From contig NZ_CAJHBR010000022.1 of the NCBI RefSeq assembly GCF_904846695.1, positions 1 to 44,179 of the forward strand: a stretch of DNA of 44,179 nucleotides. The letters are read 5' to 3'. Origin of the DNA: Psychrobacter urativorans. Its GTDB lineage: Bacteria; Pseudomonadota; Gammaproteobacteria; Pseudomonadales; Moraxellaceae. The translations under genes and the position numbers were made by a program. The notes under the pieces were generated by a model. It had not been told where the DNA came from. It worked only from the letters and a program-made list of their open reading frames with translations, and ran no database searches. This document shows positions 34,770 through 44,065 of this stretch, piece by piece. Within the stretch, counting starts at the first letter, position 1, and each line of letters starts with the position of its first letter.

Positions 34770-36026
34770 TTAGTTATCACTAGTGTCTACGATAGCTGTC
34801 TCTAAAACAGCATGTAACAACACATTAGTGCCTGCGACTGCCCATTCAGAGGAAATCTCTTCATTTTCATTATGCGATATACCATCTACACAAGGGCACA
34901 TAATCATCGCAGAAGGCGCTATATCTGCTATCCAAAAAGCATCATGTCCAGCACCAGAGCAAATATTAATGTTCGAGTAACTCAACTTATTAGCTGAATC
35001 CCGAATTATATTCACTAATTTACTGTCAAAGACTACAGGATCTTTGTGCCCTACTATTTCAATTGAACAACCTACATCAAGCTCTGATGATATTTGATAA
35101 ACTCTAGCTTTTATCTGATTACATAACTCATCAAATTTATCTTGCGAAGCTGCCCTGATATCTATAGTAAATACCACTTTACTTGGAATAACATTACGAG
35201 AGTTTGGAGAAACGTCAATCTTACCAACTGAAACTGCGGTATTAGGTTGATTGCCCATGACCAAATCATGGGTGACATGAATAATTTTACCCATTGCTAG
35301 AGAAGCGTTTGACCTCATCGTCATTGGTGTCGAGCCAGTATGTGCAGCCTTACCTATCAATGTCACTTCAAGAGCAGCCAAACCTTGACCATGCGTCACT
35401 ACCCCTATCAACTTACCTTCTGCCTCTAAGATGGGACCTTGTTCAATATGATATTCATAATAAGCATGTATTTTGGGTTTTCCTACGGGCATATCGCCGA
35501 GCCAACCTGTACGTATTAACTCATCTTTTATGCTAACGCCTTCTGGATCTGTGCAACTGTATGCGTATTCGAGATCATATTTACCAGCATAGACGCCTGA
35601 TGCAATCATGGATGGTGCAAATCGTGAACCTTCTTCATTTGTCCAGTTTGCGACGACGATTGGATGCTTAGTTTTAATATTATGCTCATTAAGTGAACGC
35701 ACAACTTCTAATCCAGCTAAAACGCCTAAAATACCATCATATCTACCGCCCGTAGGTTGCGTATCGAGATGAGAACCTATCATAACGGGTAGTGCATTTG
35801 GATCAACACCCTTTCTAAAAGCAAACATAGAACCAAGTTCATCAATTTTTACGACCATATTTTCAGTTTCACACCAATTTTTGAAAAGGGTGCGACCTTG
35901 ACTATCCTCATCTGTTAGTGCCTGTCTATTGCTGCCACCAGCAATACCTGGACCAACCTTCGCCATATCCATCAAAGATGCCCATAGGCGACTCTCGTTG
36001 GCAGTAATATCAATAGTTTTAATCAT
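34770..36026 (-). CDS. M20-family Zn-dependent amidohydrolase (N-carbamoyl-amino-acid hydrolase / allantoate amidohydrolase type)
   Basis: The 418-residue protein has the metal ligands of the HyuC/AllC/Bup group: His86 (GSHLDTQPTGG), Asp97 (GGRYDGILG), Glu131-Glu132 (NWTNEEGSRFAPSM) and a His in YYEYHIEQGPILEAEG. This group hydrolyses carbamoyl or ureido amides such as N-carbamoyl amino acids, allantoate and beta-ureidopropionate. It would be the first gene of the four-gene minus-strand group, 125 bp ahead of the deacetylase. It is bracketed by 429-bp direct repeats, so it can be lost by recombination or was brought in by one. Confidence 0.88.
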   Translation of the reverse strand: MIKTIDITANESRLWASLMDMAKVGPGIAGGSNRQALTDEDSQGRTLFKNWCETENMVVKIDELGSMFAFRKGVDPNALPVMIGSHLDTQPTGGRYDGILGVLAGLEVVRSLNEHNIKTKHPIVVANWTNEEGSRFAPSMIASGVYAGKYDLEYAYSCTDPEGVSIKDELIRTGWLGDMPVGKPKIHAYYEYHIEQGPILEAEGKLIGVVTHGQGLAALEVTLIGKAAHTGSTPMTMRSNASLAMGKIIHVTHDLVMGNQPNTAVSVGKIDVSPNSRNVIPSKVVFTIDIRAASQDKFDELCNQIKARVYQISSELDVGCSIEIVGHKDPVVFDSKLVNIIRDSANKLSYSNINICSGAGHDAFWIADIAPSAMIMCPCVDGISHNENEEISSEWAVAGTNVLLHAVLETAIVDTSDN

Positions 36027-36263
36027 TTTAGTCCCACCTTTAATTAGGTTCTAATTTCGCTAGATAGCTTAATCAACAATCAATCACTGACTATAGCGAC
36101 TCTTTAATAATCGCTAAGCCTTCTATGGATAATTCATCTAAAAGAGTTAGTAATAACTTATATAAGGAATCGAATATACATACTTAGCTTCTTATATTTT
36201 CTTATCCATTAAACTGCTTTTGACAGATATCATTTATCAATGATGATTTTGTCTGCAGTAAAC

Positions 36264-36683
36264 TCAAAGATCAGCCGCATTGAGTGCGGTTTGAGCGGAC
36301 CAGTAGATAGAAGTCCATGAGTGCTTGCCGATTGGAGCACTACCATCAGCTTGATATTTAGCCGCTTTTGCCAAAATACCAAGACCATCATTATTATTTG
36401 CCATATAAATGGTCGTTTGAACTTCTTCTCCCATTTCTTCATCTACCGCCATCCATTGATCATAGATATGTTTTAAGAAATCAACATAATCCAGATCATG
36501 CACCGCTACAATCGGCTCAATACCTATATCTTTAGCGGTAATGACTGTTAAACCTAAAGCTTCTGGTGCTTTTAAAAGCTCAACCAAGCGCTCAGGCTTC
36601 TCTTGTGGTTCACGCATTTGCCCGCGAGAGAAGTAACTTTTAGGATGATGTAGTTTTTGCTTTTCATGACTGTATATTTTCAT
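36264..36683 (-). pseudogene. Partial duplicate of the acetylpolyamine amidohydrolase gene, N-terminal 139 codons
   Basis: The first 138 residues match the intact gene at 33622 except at two positions (KHSYDQ to KHIYDQ, EPILAV to EPIVAV), after which the frame ends at 36264. The piece includes the start and ribosome site but lacks the GHH, DMHH and GFD metal motifs, so it cannot be active. Its high identity shows a recent duplication. If transcribed it could give a stub protein of unknown effect. Confidence 0.9.
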
Positions 36684-36699
36684 TTGTTACATTCCCTTG
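36271..36699. repeat. Direct repeat copy B (upstream of the M20 gene)
   Basis: This is the second copy of the 429-bp block at 34232-34660. The match stops abruptly at both ends: after CATTCCCTTG on the right and before TC-GCCGCATTGAG on the left. Confidence 0.92.
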
Positions 36700-37424
36700 C
36701 TTCTAGAAATAACTCTTAAAGACTAGTAATAATTATTAAAAATACTAATAGCTTAGATAATAAATATCTAGCTATAAGCTACCAATACCCTTTAATCCAT
36801 TACGTTTACTGGCTTATCTATAATATAGGTGGCCCGATAATTTCAGTCAAACGTTATAAATTAATAGGAGTTATAAGCACAGCTAATATCTAGAGGTTTA
36901 TTCTTCTTTAAAGTTATTTAGAGCTATCTCTTAATTACAGTAAAAGGCAAAAAGAATTAATAGACAGAGTCATCTCATCCTATGGCTGCCCCTTACCTTC
37001 GTGATCTGAATCCAGAACGAGGATAAGCAAAGGTGCCGTAGATACTTGCCTGAAATACAGGACAAAAAGCTATATTTGAGTATAGAAGAAGTGGGCACAG
37101 GCAAAATTCCTGCGCCGCGGCTGGATAAAGAATAATTTGAAAAACTATTCCATAATATGAGAGGTATTAATGTCATTTTGGATCGACTATATATATTGTT
37201 AGTAATATATATAGCCATTACTAGGTTAAAGCTATTTAGTTGTTAAAGCATAATAATTTCAAGTGTTTACCGAAATTTTTGCGTTCTTCACTGATTCATC
37301 AGCACCATTACGTGAAGGCATTATAAAACGAGAAAATAGCAATTTTGGCGCTTCTAGAAAATCCGTATAGCTTGATCAAAACCATGGAATAAACTAAAAA
37401 ATACGAGGCTAATAAGTCGCTTAG
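36700..37424. other. Non-coding stretch with a possible gene relic and an AT-rich cruciform
   Basis: No intact gene is seen. On the plus strand 37046-37135 reads LPEIQDKKLYLSIEEVGTGK IPAPRLDKE and stop, protein-like but unassigned, preceded by stops in that frame; it may be the tail of a lost gene. A perfect 11-bp inverted repeat, CTATATATATT (37187-37197) and AATATATATAG (37204-37214), follows. An open frame on the minus strand (36970-37218) has no recognisable features and is probably chance. Confidence 0.4.
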
Positions 37425-37595
37425 CTAGTCTTTTTTATCTATGGTTATTTCAATAGATTTACTATCTCCAGCAAACCACTTCTGAACATATAGAGTGCCT
37501 ACGATAGGTGCCGTACCTTCATCAGGCACTTCCTTGTAGCGAACACTATTCTTAGTTTCTTTCTCGTATTCAAACACTACTACTTTTTTTGACAT
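37425..37595 (-). CDS. Small hypothetical protein (56 aa)
   Basis: The ATG at 37595 follows AAGGA at a good distance and gives a 56-residue protein, MSKKVVVFEYEKETKNSVRY at the N-terminus and VGTLYVQKWFAGDSKSIEIT near the end. A longer in-frame start at 37640 lacks a ribosome site. The protein is charged, without signal peptide or membrane helix, and looks like a small beta-rich fold. I have a weak memory of similar short proteins in Moraxellaceae, but the function is unknown. It stands alone between relic DNA and the kdp operon. Confidence 0.65.
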   Translation of the reverse strand: MSKKVVVFEYEKETKNSVRYKEVPDEGTAPIVGTLYVQKWFAGDSKSIEITIDKKD

Positions 37596-38225
37596 AAAAT
37601 ATTCCTTATAACTATTATGAAGAAAACATGCTGCTAACACTAAAGCTCGCTGGAGCCGTTTAGTGGCCTAGTGAACGAGTGAAATCATGAAATGGTATTT
37701 TCTATTCTTAACCTTATATAGCTTACGCTCTTCAAGTCAATAAAAGCCCAAAGCACCGTAGCTAACTCTAAGCTTGCAAGATGACCTGTCGTACTATCCA
37801 GTATAGTCGAGCCTCTGTGTTCTTATATCATCGCCTAGTAAGTCAAAAACAACTTTGTTACTCGCCGCTTGGCTTATTTCGTCACATATTTCGTCAAAAA
37901 TGCTTCTAAGCTAGATGATGACTAGAAGTATACAATTTCTCAAATATTTTTTCTTGCCAATGACCTCCATCCTCATCTTTATACTTTCTTTATATCCTGC
38001 TTGATCATCTTGACAACACTTTTATACCTCTGTGAGCATACTAAGCGCTTAAATTAATCACTAAGCAGCAAGGTTTTAGTGAGCTTGTAGCATCTATCAG
38101 TGGGCCCTCATAAGCCGTTAATAAGCTAAAAAGTTATCTTAATCTTTAGCCCAGTTATGATCCTGATAGTTGCTGCCTGCTAACTAGCTATTAGCTGATC
38201 TCTACTATGATTTTAGGAGTGTGCT
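37596..38225. other. Upstream region of the kdp operon
   Basis: About 630 bp without a recognisable gene. It should contain the kdpFABC promoter and the KdpE binding site, but I could not identify a -35/-10 pair with confidence. Stops are frequent in all frames. Confidence 0.45.
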
Positions 38226-38306
38226 ATGGAAGTGTTTGCAGGGTTTATTGCCCTCGGTTTGTTCGTGTATTTGCTATATGTATTGATTAAACCGGAGGCC
38301 TTCTGA
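38226..38306 (+). CDS. kdpF: K+-transporting ATPase small subunit KdpF
   Basis: This 26-residue reading frame (MEVFAGFIALGLFVYLLYVL then IKPEAF) is a single membrane helix with the C-terminal KPE-F typical of KdpF, which stabilises the KdpABC complex. Its TGA overlaps the kdpA ATG by one base (TGATG), so the two are translationally coupled. AGGAGT lies ahead of its ATG. Confidence 0.92.
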   Translation: MEVFAGFIALGLFVYLLYVLIKPEAF

Positions 38307-40018
38307 TGACCATGTACGCCGCATCACAACTGATCATTTATCTGCTGATTTTATTCACCCTAGGCTATTTTTTATCAGGGTATATCATGCAAAAAATGCA
38401 GGCGCCCATATCGCGTTTTGAATCGCGAATTTTTGGGGCGCTGGGTATGCTTGGGCGTAATGCTCAAGGTAACCGTGCTGAGGGTATGACTTGGAAACAG
38501 TATGCTCTTGCTATCGTACTTTTTAATATCATTGGTTTTTTGGCATTGTTTGTATTGCAGCTTATGCAAGGCAATCTACCGCTAAACCCCGCTAACATGA
38601 GCGCAGTTAGTTGGGATTTGGCTATGAACACTGCCATTAGTTTTATGACCAATACCAACTGGCAGGCTTATGGTGGTGAGAGCACGATGAGCTACTTGAC
38701 TCAGATGATGGGCATGTCTCTACAAAACTTTTTATCAGCAGCCACTGGGATTGCCGTCGCTTTTGCACTAATGCGTGGCCTGATAGCCAAAAAAAGTGCT
38801 CATATCGGTAATGCTTGGATAGATTTATGGCGTTGTAACCTCTATATCCTACTACCGATAGCCACAGTGATTGCGCTGTTATTAATGAGCCAAGGGGTAG
38901 TACAAACCCTATCAGCCTATATCGATGTGCAAACCCTACAAGGTGATACTCAGACTATCGCTTTAGGACCAGTCGCATCACAAGAAGCCATCAAGATGTT
39001 AGGTACAAATGGCGGCGGCTTCTTTAACGCTAACTCTGCGCACCCCTTTGAGAACCCCACCCCTTTTTCTAATCTAATTCAAATGTTAGCTATTTTTCTT
39101 ATTCCAACTTCGCTGTGTTTTTGTCTGGGTAAAATAAGCGGTAACCTCAAACAAGGGTTGGCAATATTAGCGGCTATGAGCTTGTTATTCATAGGTATGT
39201 ACTCGTTAACTGTGAGTAGCGAACTTGCTGGCAACCTTTGGTTAACCTCACAAGTTTCGGGCTTAACTGCTGCTGATGTCAGTGGCAATATGGAAGGCAA
39301 AGAAGTGCGCTTTGGTATCGTGGCCTCCTCGTTGTTTGCCACTATTACTACTGCCGCCTCTTGTGGTGCTGTAAATGCTATGCATGATTCATTCACGCCT
39401 ATGGGTAGCTTTGGGTTGATGTTGCAGATGCAGTTAGGTGAAGTAGTGTTTGGAGGTGTCGGAGCAGGTCTTTACGGTATGCTTTTATTTGCCATATTGG
39501 CGGTATTTGTCTCAGGACTAATGATTGGACGCACTCCAGAATATTTGGGTAAAAAGATCGAGCCATTCGAGATAAAAATGGTAGTACTAGGCTTGCTTGC
39601 AGGCCCGATGACGGTGTTATTAGGCACAGCTATTAGTGTCATGACTAGTAGCGGTCAAGCAGGAATATTCAATCCTAGCGCGCATGGCTTTAGTGAAGTG
39701 CTGTATGCCTTTAGCTCAGCGGCTAACAACAACGGCTCCGCTTTTGCAGGATTGGCGGGCGATTCAGTGTTTTATAACTCTATGCTTGGGTTGGCCATGA
39801 TATTTGGACGCTTTGGGGTGATCATTCCAGTACTGGCTTTAGCAGGGTCATTGGCTAATAAGCCAAGACTTGAAGTCAATAACGGCACTTTACCAACGAC
39901 GACACCGCTGTTTGTGGGCCTATTAGTGGGCACAGTGCTGATTATTGGCGCCTTGACTTTTATTCCAGCATTAGCTCTTGGACCTATCATAGAGCAGATT
40001 TGGATGTTAGGAAGCTAG
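38306..40018 (+). CDS. kdpA: K+-transporting ATPase subunit A
   Basis: The 570-residue channel-like subunit binds and passes K+ through the membrane. Family marks include FMTNTNWQAYGGESTMSYLT, LGTNGGGFFNANSAHPFENP, MQLGEVVFGGVGAGLYGML and SSAANNNGSAFAGL, the selectivity-filter loops of the four-fold pseudo-repeat. The length is normal for KdpA. GGAGG inside the end of kdpF is 7 nt ahead of the ATG. Confidence 0.97.
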   Translation: MTMYAASQLIIYLLILFTLGYFLSGYIMQKMQAPISRFESRIFGALGMLGRNAQGNRAEGMTWKQYALAIVLFNIIGFLALFVLQLMQGNLPLNPANMSAVSWDLAMNTAISFMTNTNWQAYGGESTMSYLTQMMGMSLQNFLSAATGIAVAFALMRGLIAKKSAHIGNAWIDLWRCNLYILLPIATVIALLLMSQGVVQTLSAYIDVQTLQGDTQTIALGPVASQEAIKMLGTNGGGFFNANSAHPFENPTPFSNLIQMLAIFLIPTSLCFCLGKISGNLKQGLAILAAMSLLFIGMYSLTVSSELAGNLWLTSQVSGLTAADVSGNMEGKEVRFGIVASSLFATITTAASCGAVNAMHDSFTPMGSFGLMLQMQLGEVVFGGVGAGLYGMLLFAILAVFVSGLMIGRTPEYLGKKIEPFEIKMVVLGLLAGPMTVLLGTAISVMTSSGQAGIFNPSAHGFSEVLYAFSSAANNNGSAFAGLAGDSVFYNSMLGLAMIFGRFGVIIPVLALAGSLANKPRLEVNNGTLPTTTPLFVGLLVGTVLIIGALTFIPALALGPIIEQIWMLGS

Positions 40019-40117
40019 GGGCTTAGTGGCTTTATGTTTAACGAGCTAGGCAAGCGAGCATTCCCCTAACTAAGGGTGAATGCACCCAATTTTATGATTA
40101 TGTTAGGAAAACAGACC

Positions 40118-42256
40118 ATGAGCATTTCACTAGATTCTAATACTCAGACTATAAGTTTGCCACCGCAACAAGACCCTAATCAATCTGATTTACCAAAAAA
40201 ACCGGTTCAAGGCATTCTTGATCCTGCGCTAGTAAAACCGGCACTAAAAGATGCCTTACTTAAGCTTGATCCACGAGTGCAGTGGCGCAATCCGGTAATG
40301 TTCGTGGTCTATATTGGGTCATGGCTGACGAGCATATTGGCCATCAATATGATAATTGAGGGACAATCTGGGGTTGGCTTTACTTTAGCGATTGCCTTTT
40401 GGCTTTGGTTCACCTTGCTGTTCGCAAATTTTGCCGAAGCTTTGGCAGAAGGACGCAGTAAAGCCCAAGCATCGAGCTTAAAACAGGCTCGTCAAGAGGT
40501 GCAAGCGCGTAGGCTTGCTAGTAGCGATAAACTATCAGCGGCTACTATGGTTCAAGCTACTGAGCTCAATCAAGATGATATTGTTTTAGTACAAATGGGT
40601 GAAACTATTCCAGCAGATGGCGAAGTGATAGAAGGCCTTGCTTCGGTCGATGAATCAGCCATTACTGGGGAGTCAGCGCCTGTTATTCGTGAAAGCGGTG
40701 GCGATTTTAATGCGGTCACTGGTGGTACCAAAGTGCTGTCTGACTGGTTGATAATCCGTATCACGCAAGCGCCTGGTCAAGGATTTTTGGATCGGATGAT
40801 CGCCTTAGTAGAAGGTGCTAAACGTACCAAAACGCCTAATGAGATTGCCCTGACTATTTTGCTAGTTGCGCTAACGCTAATATTCTTAATAGTATGCGTA
40901 ACCTTGATGCCATTCTCCCAGTTTGCAGTGCTGGTATCTAATCAGGGCGAACCCATCTCTATAGTCATTTTAGTGGCCTTATTGGTGTGTCTGATACCTA
41001 CCACCATCGGCGGCTTATTATCGGCAATAGGCGTAGCTGGCATGAGTCGCATGATGCAAGCCAATGTGATTGCAACCTCTGGGCGGGCCGTAGAAGCCGC
41101 TGGTGATGTCGATGTGCTATTACTCGATAAGACCGGCACTATTACTTATGGTAACCGTCAAGCCTCCTTGTTCCTGCCGTCTAACGGTATTAGCGAGAGC
41201 TTGCTAGCGCAAGTAGCGCTTATCAGCTCATTAACCGATGAGACCCCAGAAGGTCGTAGTATCGTCAAGTTAGCGCAAAGCCGTTTTGAGATAGATGAGA
41301 ATGTTTGGAAATCAAAGCCGTTCGAGACTATCGAATTTACTGCACAAACTCGGATGAGTGGCACTGATATTGATCAACGCCATATTCGCAAAGGGGCTTT
41401 TGACGCTATTGTAAAATGGGTACAACAACAAGGAGGCAGCCTCCCTAGTAATTTAGAGCAACAAGTAGAAGATGTAGCACGCCGTGGCAGCACCCCGCTT
41501 CTGGTCGCAGAAGGTCAGCAAATACTAGGCGTTATTGAGCTCAAAGACGTGGTTAAGTCAGGTATCAAGGAGCGCTTTGCTGAACTGCGTAAAATCGGCA
41601 TCACCACAGTAATGATCACTGGTGACAATCCCTTGACGGCTGCTGCTATCGCTGCTGAAGCTGGGGTTGATGATTTCATGGCAGAAGCCACACCAGAACA
41701 AAAGCTTGAGCTGATCCGTAGTTACCAACGCCAAGGTAAGCTAGTTGCCATGACTGGCGATGGAACCAATGACGCGCCAGCACTTGCCCAAGCTGATGTG
41801 GCCGTCGCTATGAATAGTGGCACGCAAGCGGCTAAAGAAGCGGCCAATATGGTGGACTTAGACTCCAATCCAACTAAGCTTATTGAAGTGGTGCAAACCG
41901 GTAAGCAGATGCTGATGACACGTGGTGCCCTGACCACTTTTAGTTTAGCCAATGACGTTGCTAAGTATTTCGCCATTATTCCTGCGGCCTTTGCCGGGAC
42001 TTACCCTGCGCTTAACGTTCTAAATATTATGCAATTAGGTAGTCCAAAGAGCGCTATTTTATCAGCGGTTATTTTTAATGCCTTGATCATCGTGTTCTTA
42101 ATTCCATTAGCGCTACGAGGGGTCACCTATCGACCAGACTCTGCTATTAACCTGTTGCGCCGAAACCTAATGATATACGGCTTAGGGGGTCTAATCCTAC
42201 CCTTTATAGGTATCAAACTTATCGATATGCTCATTAATTTAATGCACTTGGCATAA
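40118..42256 (+). CDS. kdpB: K+-transporting P-type ATPase subunit B
   Basis: The start chosen is the ATG at 40118 ([18 protein letters not shown]), with AGGAAA upstream; a GTG at 40076 would add 14 residues but has no ribosome site. The 712-residue P-type ATPase has the phosphorylated Asp337 in DKTGTIT, TGES in the actuator domain ([10 protein letters not shown]) and the [20 protein letters not shown] hinge. It powers K+ uptake with KdpA. It begins about 100 bp after kdpA, a slightly long gap for this operon, with no terminator. Confidence 0.97.
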   Translation: MSISLDSNTQTISLPPQQDPNQSDLPKKPVQGILDPALVKPALKDALLKLDPRVQWRNPVMFVVYIGSWLTSILAINMIIEGQSGVGFTLAIAFWLWFTLLFANFAEALAEGRSKAQASSLKQARQEVQARRLASSDKLSAATMVQATELNQDDIVLVQMGETIPADGEVIEGLASVDESAITGESAPVIRESGGDFNAVTGGTKVLSDWLIIRITQAPGQGFLDRMIALVEGAKRTKTPNEIALTILLVALTLIFLIVCVTLMPFSQFAVLVSNQGEPISIVILVALLVCLIPTTIGGLLSAIGVAGMSRMMQANVIATSGRAVEAAGDVDVLLLDKTGTITYGNRQASLFLPSNGISESLLAQVALISSLTDETPEGRSIVKLAQSRFEIDENVWKSKPFETIEFTAQTRMSGTDIDQRHIRKGAFDAIVKWVQQQGGSLPSNLEQQVEDVARRGSTPLLVAEGQQILGVIELKDVVKSGIKERFAELRKIGITTVMITGDNPLTAAAIAAEAGVDDFMAEATPEQKLELIRSYQRQGKLVAMTGDGTNDAPALAQADVAVAMNSGTQAAKEAANMVDLDSNPTKLIEVVQTGKQMLMTRGALTTFSLANDVAKYFAIIPAAFAGTYPALNVLNIMQLGSPKSAILSAVIFNALIIVFLIPLALRGVTYRPDSAINLLRRNLMIYGLGGLILPFIGIKLIDMLINLMHLA

Positions 42257-42277
42257 TCATTTCTAAGGAATACTGCT

Positions 42278-42940
42278 ATGAAAACCCATTCTTATCTAGA
42301 TAACCAGCCAGCGGCAGATACTGAGTCTACAGACCCATTAAATAATGTTGCTACTGATATGCCCATGCTTAAACCTGCTATATTATTGTTTATCCTGCTC
42401 AGCATCATTTTGGGATTATGCTATCCCTTAGTTATGACCGCTATTGCCCAAGTGGCTATGCCAAACCAGGCTAATGGTAGCTTAATAGAAAAAAACGGCA
42501 CCTTGATTGGCTCGGCACTTATCGGACAACAGTTTGATGAAGCGCAATACCTATGGACTCGTCCTTCTGCCGCTGGTGAAGGCTATGATGCTACTCAATC
42601 TTCAGGTAGCAATCTAGGGCCTTTAAATCCTGAGCTGGCGACTTCTGTCACCGCACAAGTACAAAAACTAAAAGCTGCTGATCCACAGAATCAAGCCCCT
42701 ATTCCCCTCGACTTAGTGACTATGTCTGCCAGTGGCCTAGACCCCCATATCTCGCCTGCAGCAGCACAATGGCAAGTGAACCGAGTGGCGCGCGTACGGG
42801 GACTAAGTACTGAACAAGTACAGACCGCTATCGACGATCATACTGAAGGTAAGCAGTTTAAGTTGTTTGGAGAATCACGGGTGAATGTCTTGTCGGTGAA
42901 CTTAGCCTTAGATGAGATCTCAGCTGCCTCAGCTGAATAA
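42278..42940 (+). CDS. kdpC: K+-transporting ATPase subunit C
   Basis: The 220-residue protein has one N-terminal membrane helix (about residues 30-55, MLKPAILLFILLSIILGLCY) and the periplasmic KdpC domain with GSALIGQQFDEAQYLWTRPS, ASGLDPHISPAAAQWQVNRV and FGESRVNVLSVNLAL. It stabilises the complex and helps nucleotide binding. It follows kdpB by 21 bp with AAGGA ahead of its ATG. The N-terminal 25 residues are a hydrophilic extension not common to all KdpC. Confidence 0.95.
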   Translation: MKTHSYLDNQPAADTESTDPLNNVATDMPMLKPAILLFILLSIILGLCYPLVMTAIAQVAMPNQANGSLIEKNGTLIGSALIGQQFDEAQYLWTRPSAAGEGYDATQSSGSNLGPLNPELATSVTAQVQKLKAADPQNQAPIPLDLVTMSASGLDPHISPAAAQWQVNRVARVRGLSTEQVQTAIDDHTEGKQFKLFGESRVNVLSVNLALDEISAASAE

Positions 42941-42947
42941 CAGGATC

Positions 42948-43008
42948 GACGCTAAGTAAAGTTGACGCTAAGTAAAGTTGACGCTAAGTAAAGTTGACGC
43001 TAAGTAAA
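42948..43008. repeat. 16-bp tandem repeat between kdpC and kdpD
   Basis: Unit GACGCTAAGTAAAGTT occurs three times in full and once as the first 13 bases, head to tail with no spacers (42948, 42964, 42980, 42996). GACGCTTTAAATCC at 43147 shares the first six bases. The units carry a TAA in each frame turn and do not form a hairpin. Confidence 0.9.
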
Positions 43009-43189
43009 ATACTATCAACCGCTTTATGACGCGAGACTGGATTAAATCTTTTGGGCTTGCTGTGCCGATGCCGACAGAGGCTACAAAAAACGGCTCTCAA
43101 TCTCGCTGTATGGTTTTTGCAATGCAATGACTAGAGCACATTACTAATTAGACATTGACGCTTTAAATCCGTCATTGATGAGGGTTGCT

Positions 43190-44065
43190 ATGCATGATAT
43201 TCGGCCTACTCCAGAACAGTTATTGCAGCAAATAAAGCAGCAAGAAAATGCTCTTAGTAGAGGCAAATTAAAAATATTTTTTGGCTCATCTGCCGGCGTA
43301 GGTAAGACTTATGACATGCTGTCCTCCGCTCATCAAGCGCAGGCTCATGGGCTCAATGTATTAGTAGGTATTGTAGAAACTCATGGCCGTAGTGAAACAG
43401 CAGCGCTACTAGAAGGGCTTACCTTACTGCCTTTGCAGAAGATTGAGTATAGAGGCAAGATTTTAGAAGAGTTCGATATCGATGCGGCGTTGGCTATTCA
43501 TCCGGACATTTTACTGGTGGACGAGTTAGCGCATAGTAACGTCTCAGGGTCTCGCCATCCCAAGCGCTGGCACGATGTCGAAGAGCTGCTAAAAGCGGGT
43601 ATTACGGTCTATACTACTTTGAATGTTCAGCACCTAGAAAGCTTAAACGATGTGGTTAACCAAATTACTGGCGTAGTGGTTCAAGAAACCTTACCCGATT
43701 GGTTCTTTGATCAGGCCAATGAGGTGGTGTTAGTTGACTTGCCAGCAGAGGAGCTATTAGCTCGGCTTCACGAAGGCAAAGTATATATCCCAAGCCAAGC
43801 TAAACATGCGATCAAAAACTTCTTTCGTAAGGGCAATCTGATGGCCCTGCGTGAGCTGGCATTGCGTAGAACCGCAGACTTAGTCGACGCTGACATGCAA
43901 GATTATCGCAATCAGTCCCGCATCGCACCGATCTGGAATACAGCCGATCAGTTATTGGTCGGCATTAGCACTAGAGATCACAGTGAACGTCTTATTCGTC
44001 ATGCCGCCAGACTCGCCAGCAGCTTACATTCGCAGTGGTATGTGGTGCATGTTGTAGTGGCATAA
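43190..44065 (+). pseudogene. kdpD: Sensor kinase KdpD, truncated after its N-terminal domains by an IS
   Basis: KdpD is normally about 900 residues and senses K+ limitation to activate KdpE. Here only 291 residues remain from the ATG at 43190 (AGGG 5 nt upstream; a GTG/TTG a few codons earlier is less likely). Present are the KdpD domain with Walker A GSSAGVGKT (residues 32-40), the DELAHSN motif and TTLNVQHLESLNDVVNQITG, and the start of the Usp-like domain (ADQLLVGISTRDHSERLIRH). The native sequence ends around WYVVHV, and VVA plus the stop come from the IS edge. The four membrane helices and the histidine kinase are lost, so kdp induction should be impaired. Confidence 0.92.

Noticed and set aside
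36970..37218. 82-codon minus-strand open frame
   Set aside because: It is antisense to the protein-like relic at 37046-37135 and runs into the AT-rich inverted repeat; no ribosome site.
42948..43008. Possible CRISPR array between kdpC and kdpD
   Set aside because: The 16-bp units are contiguous with no spacers and no cas genes are present.
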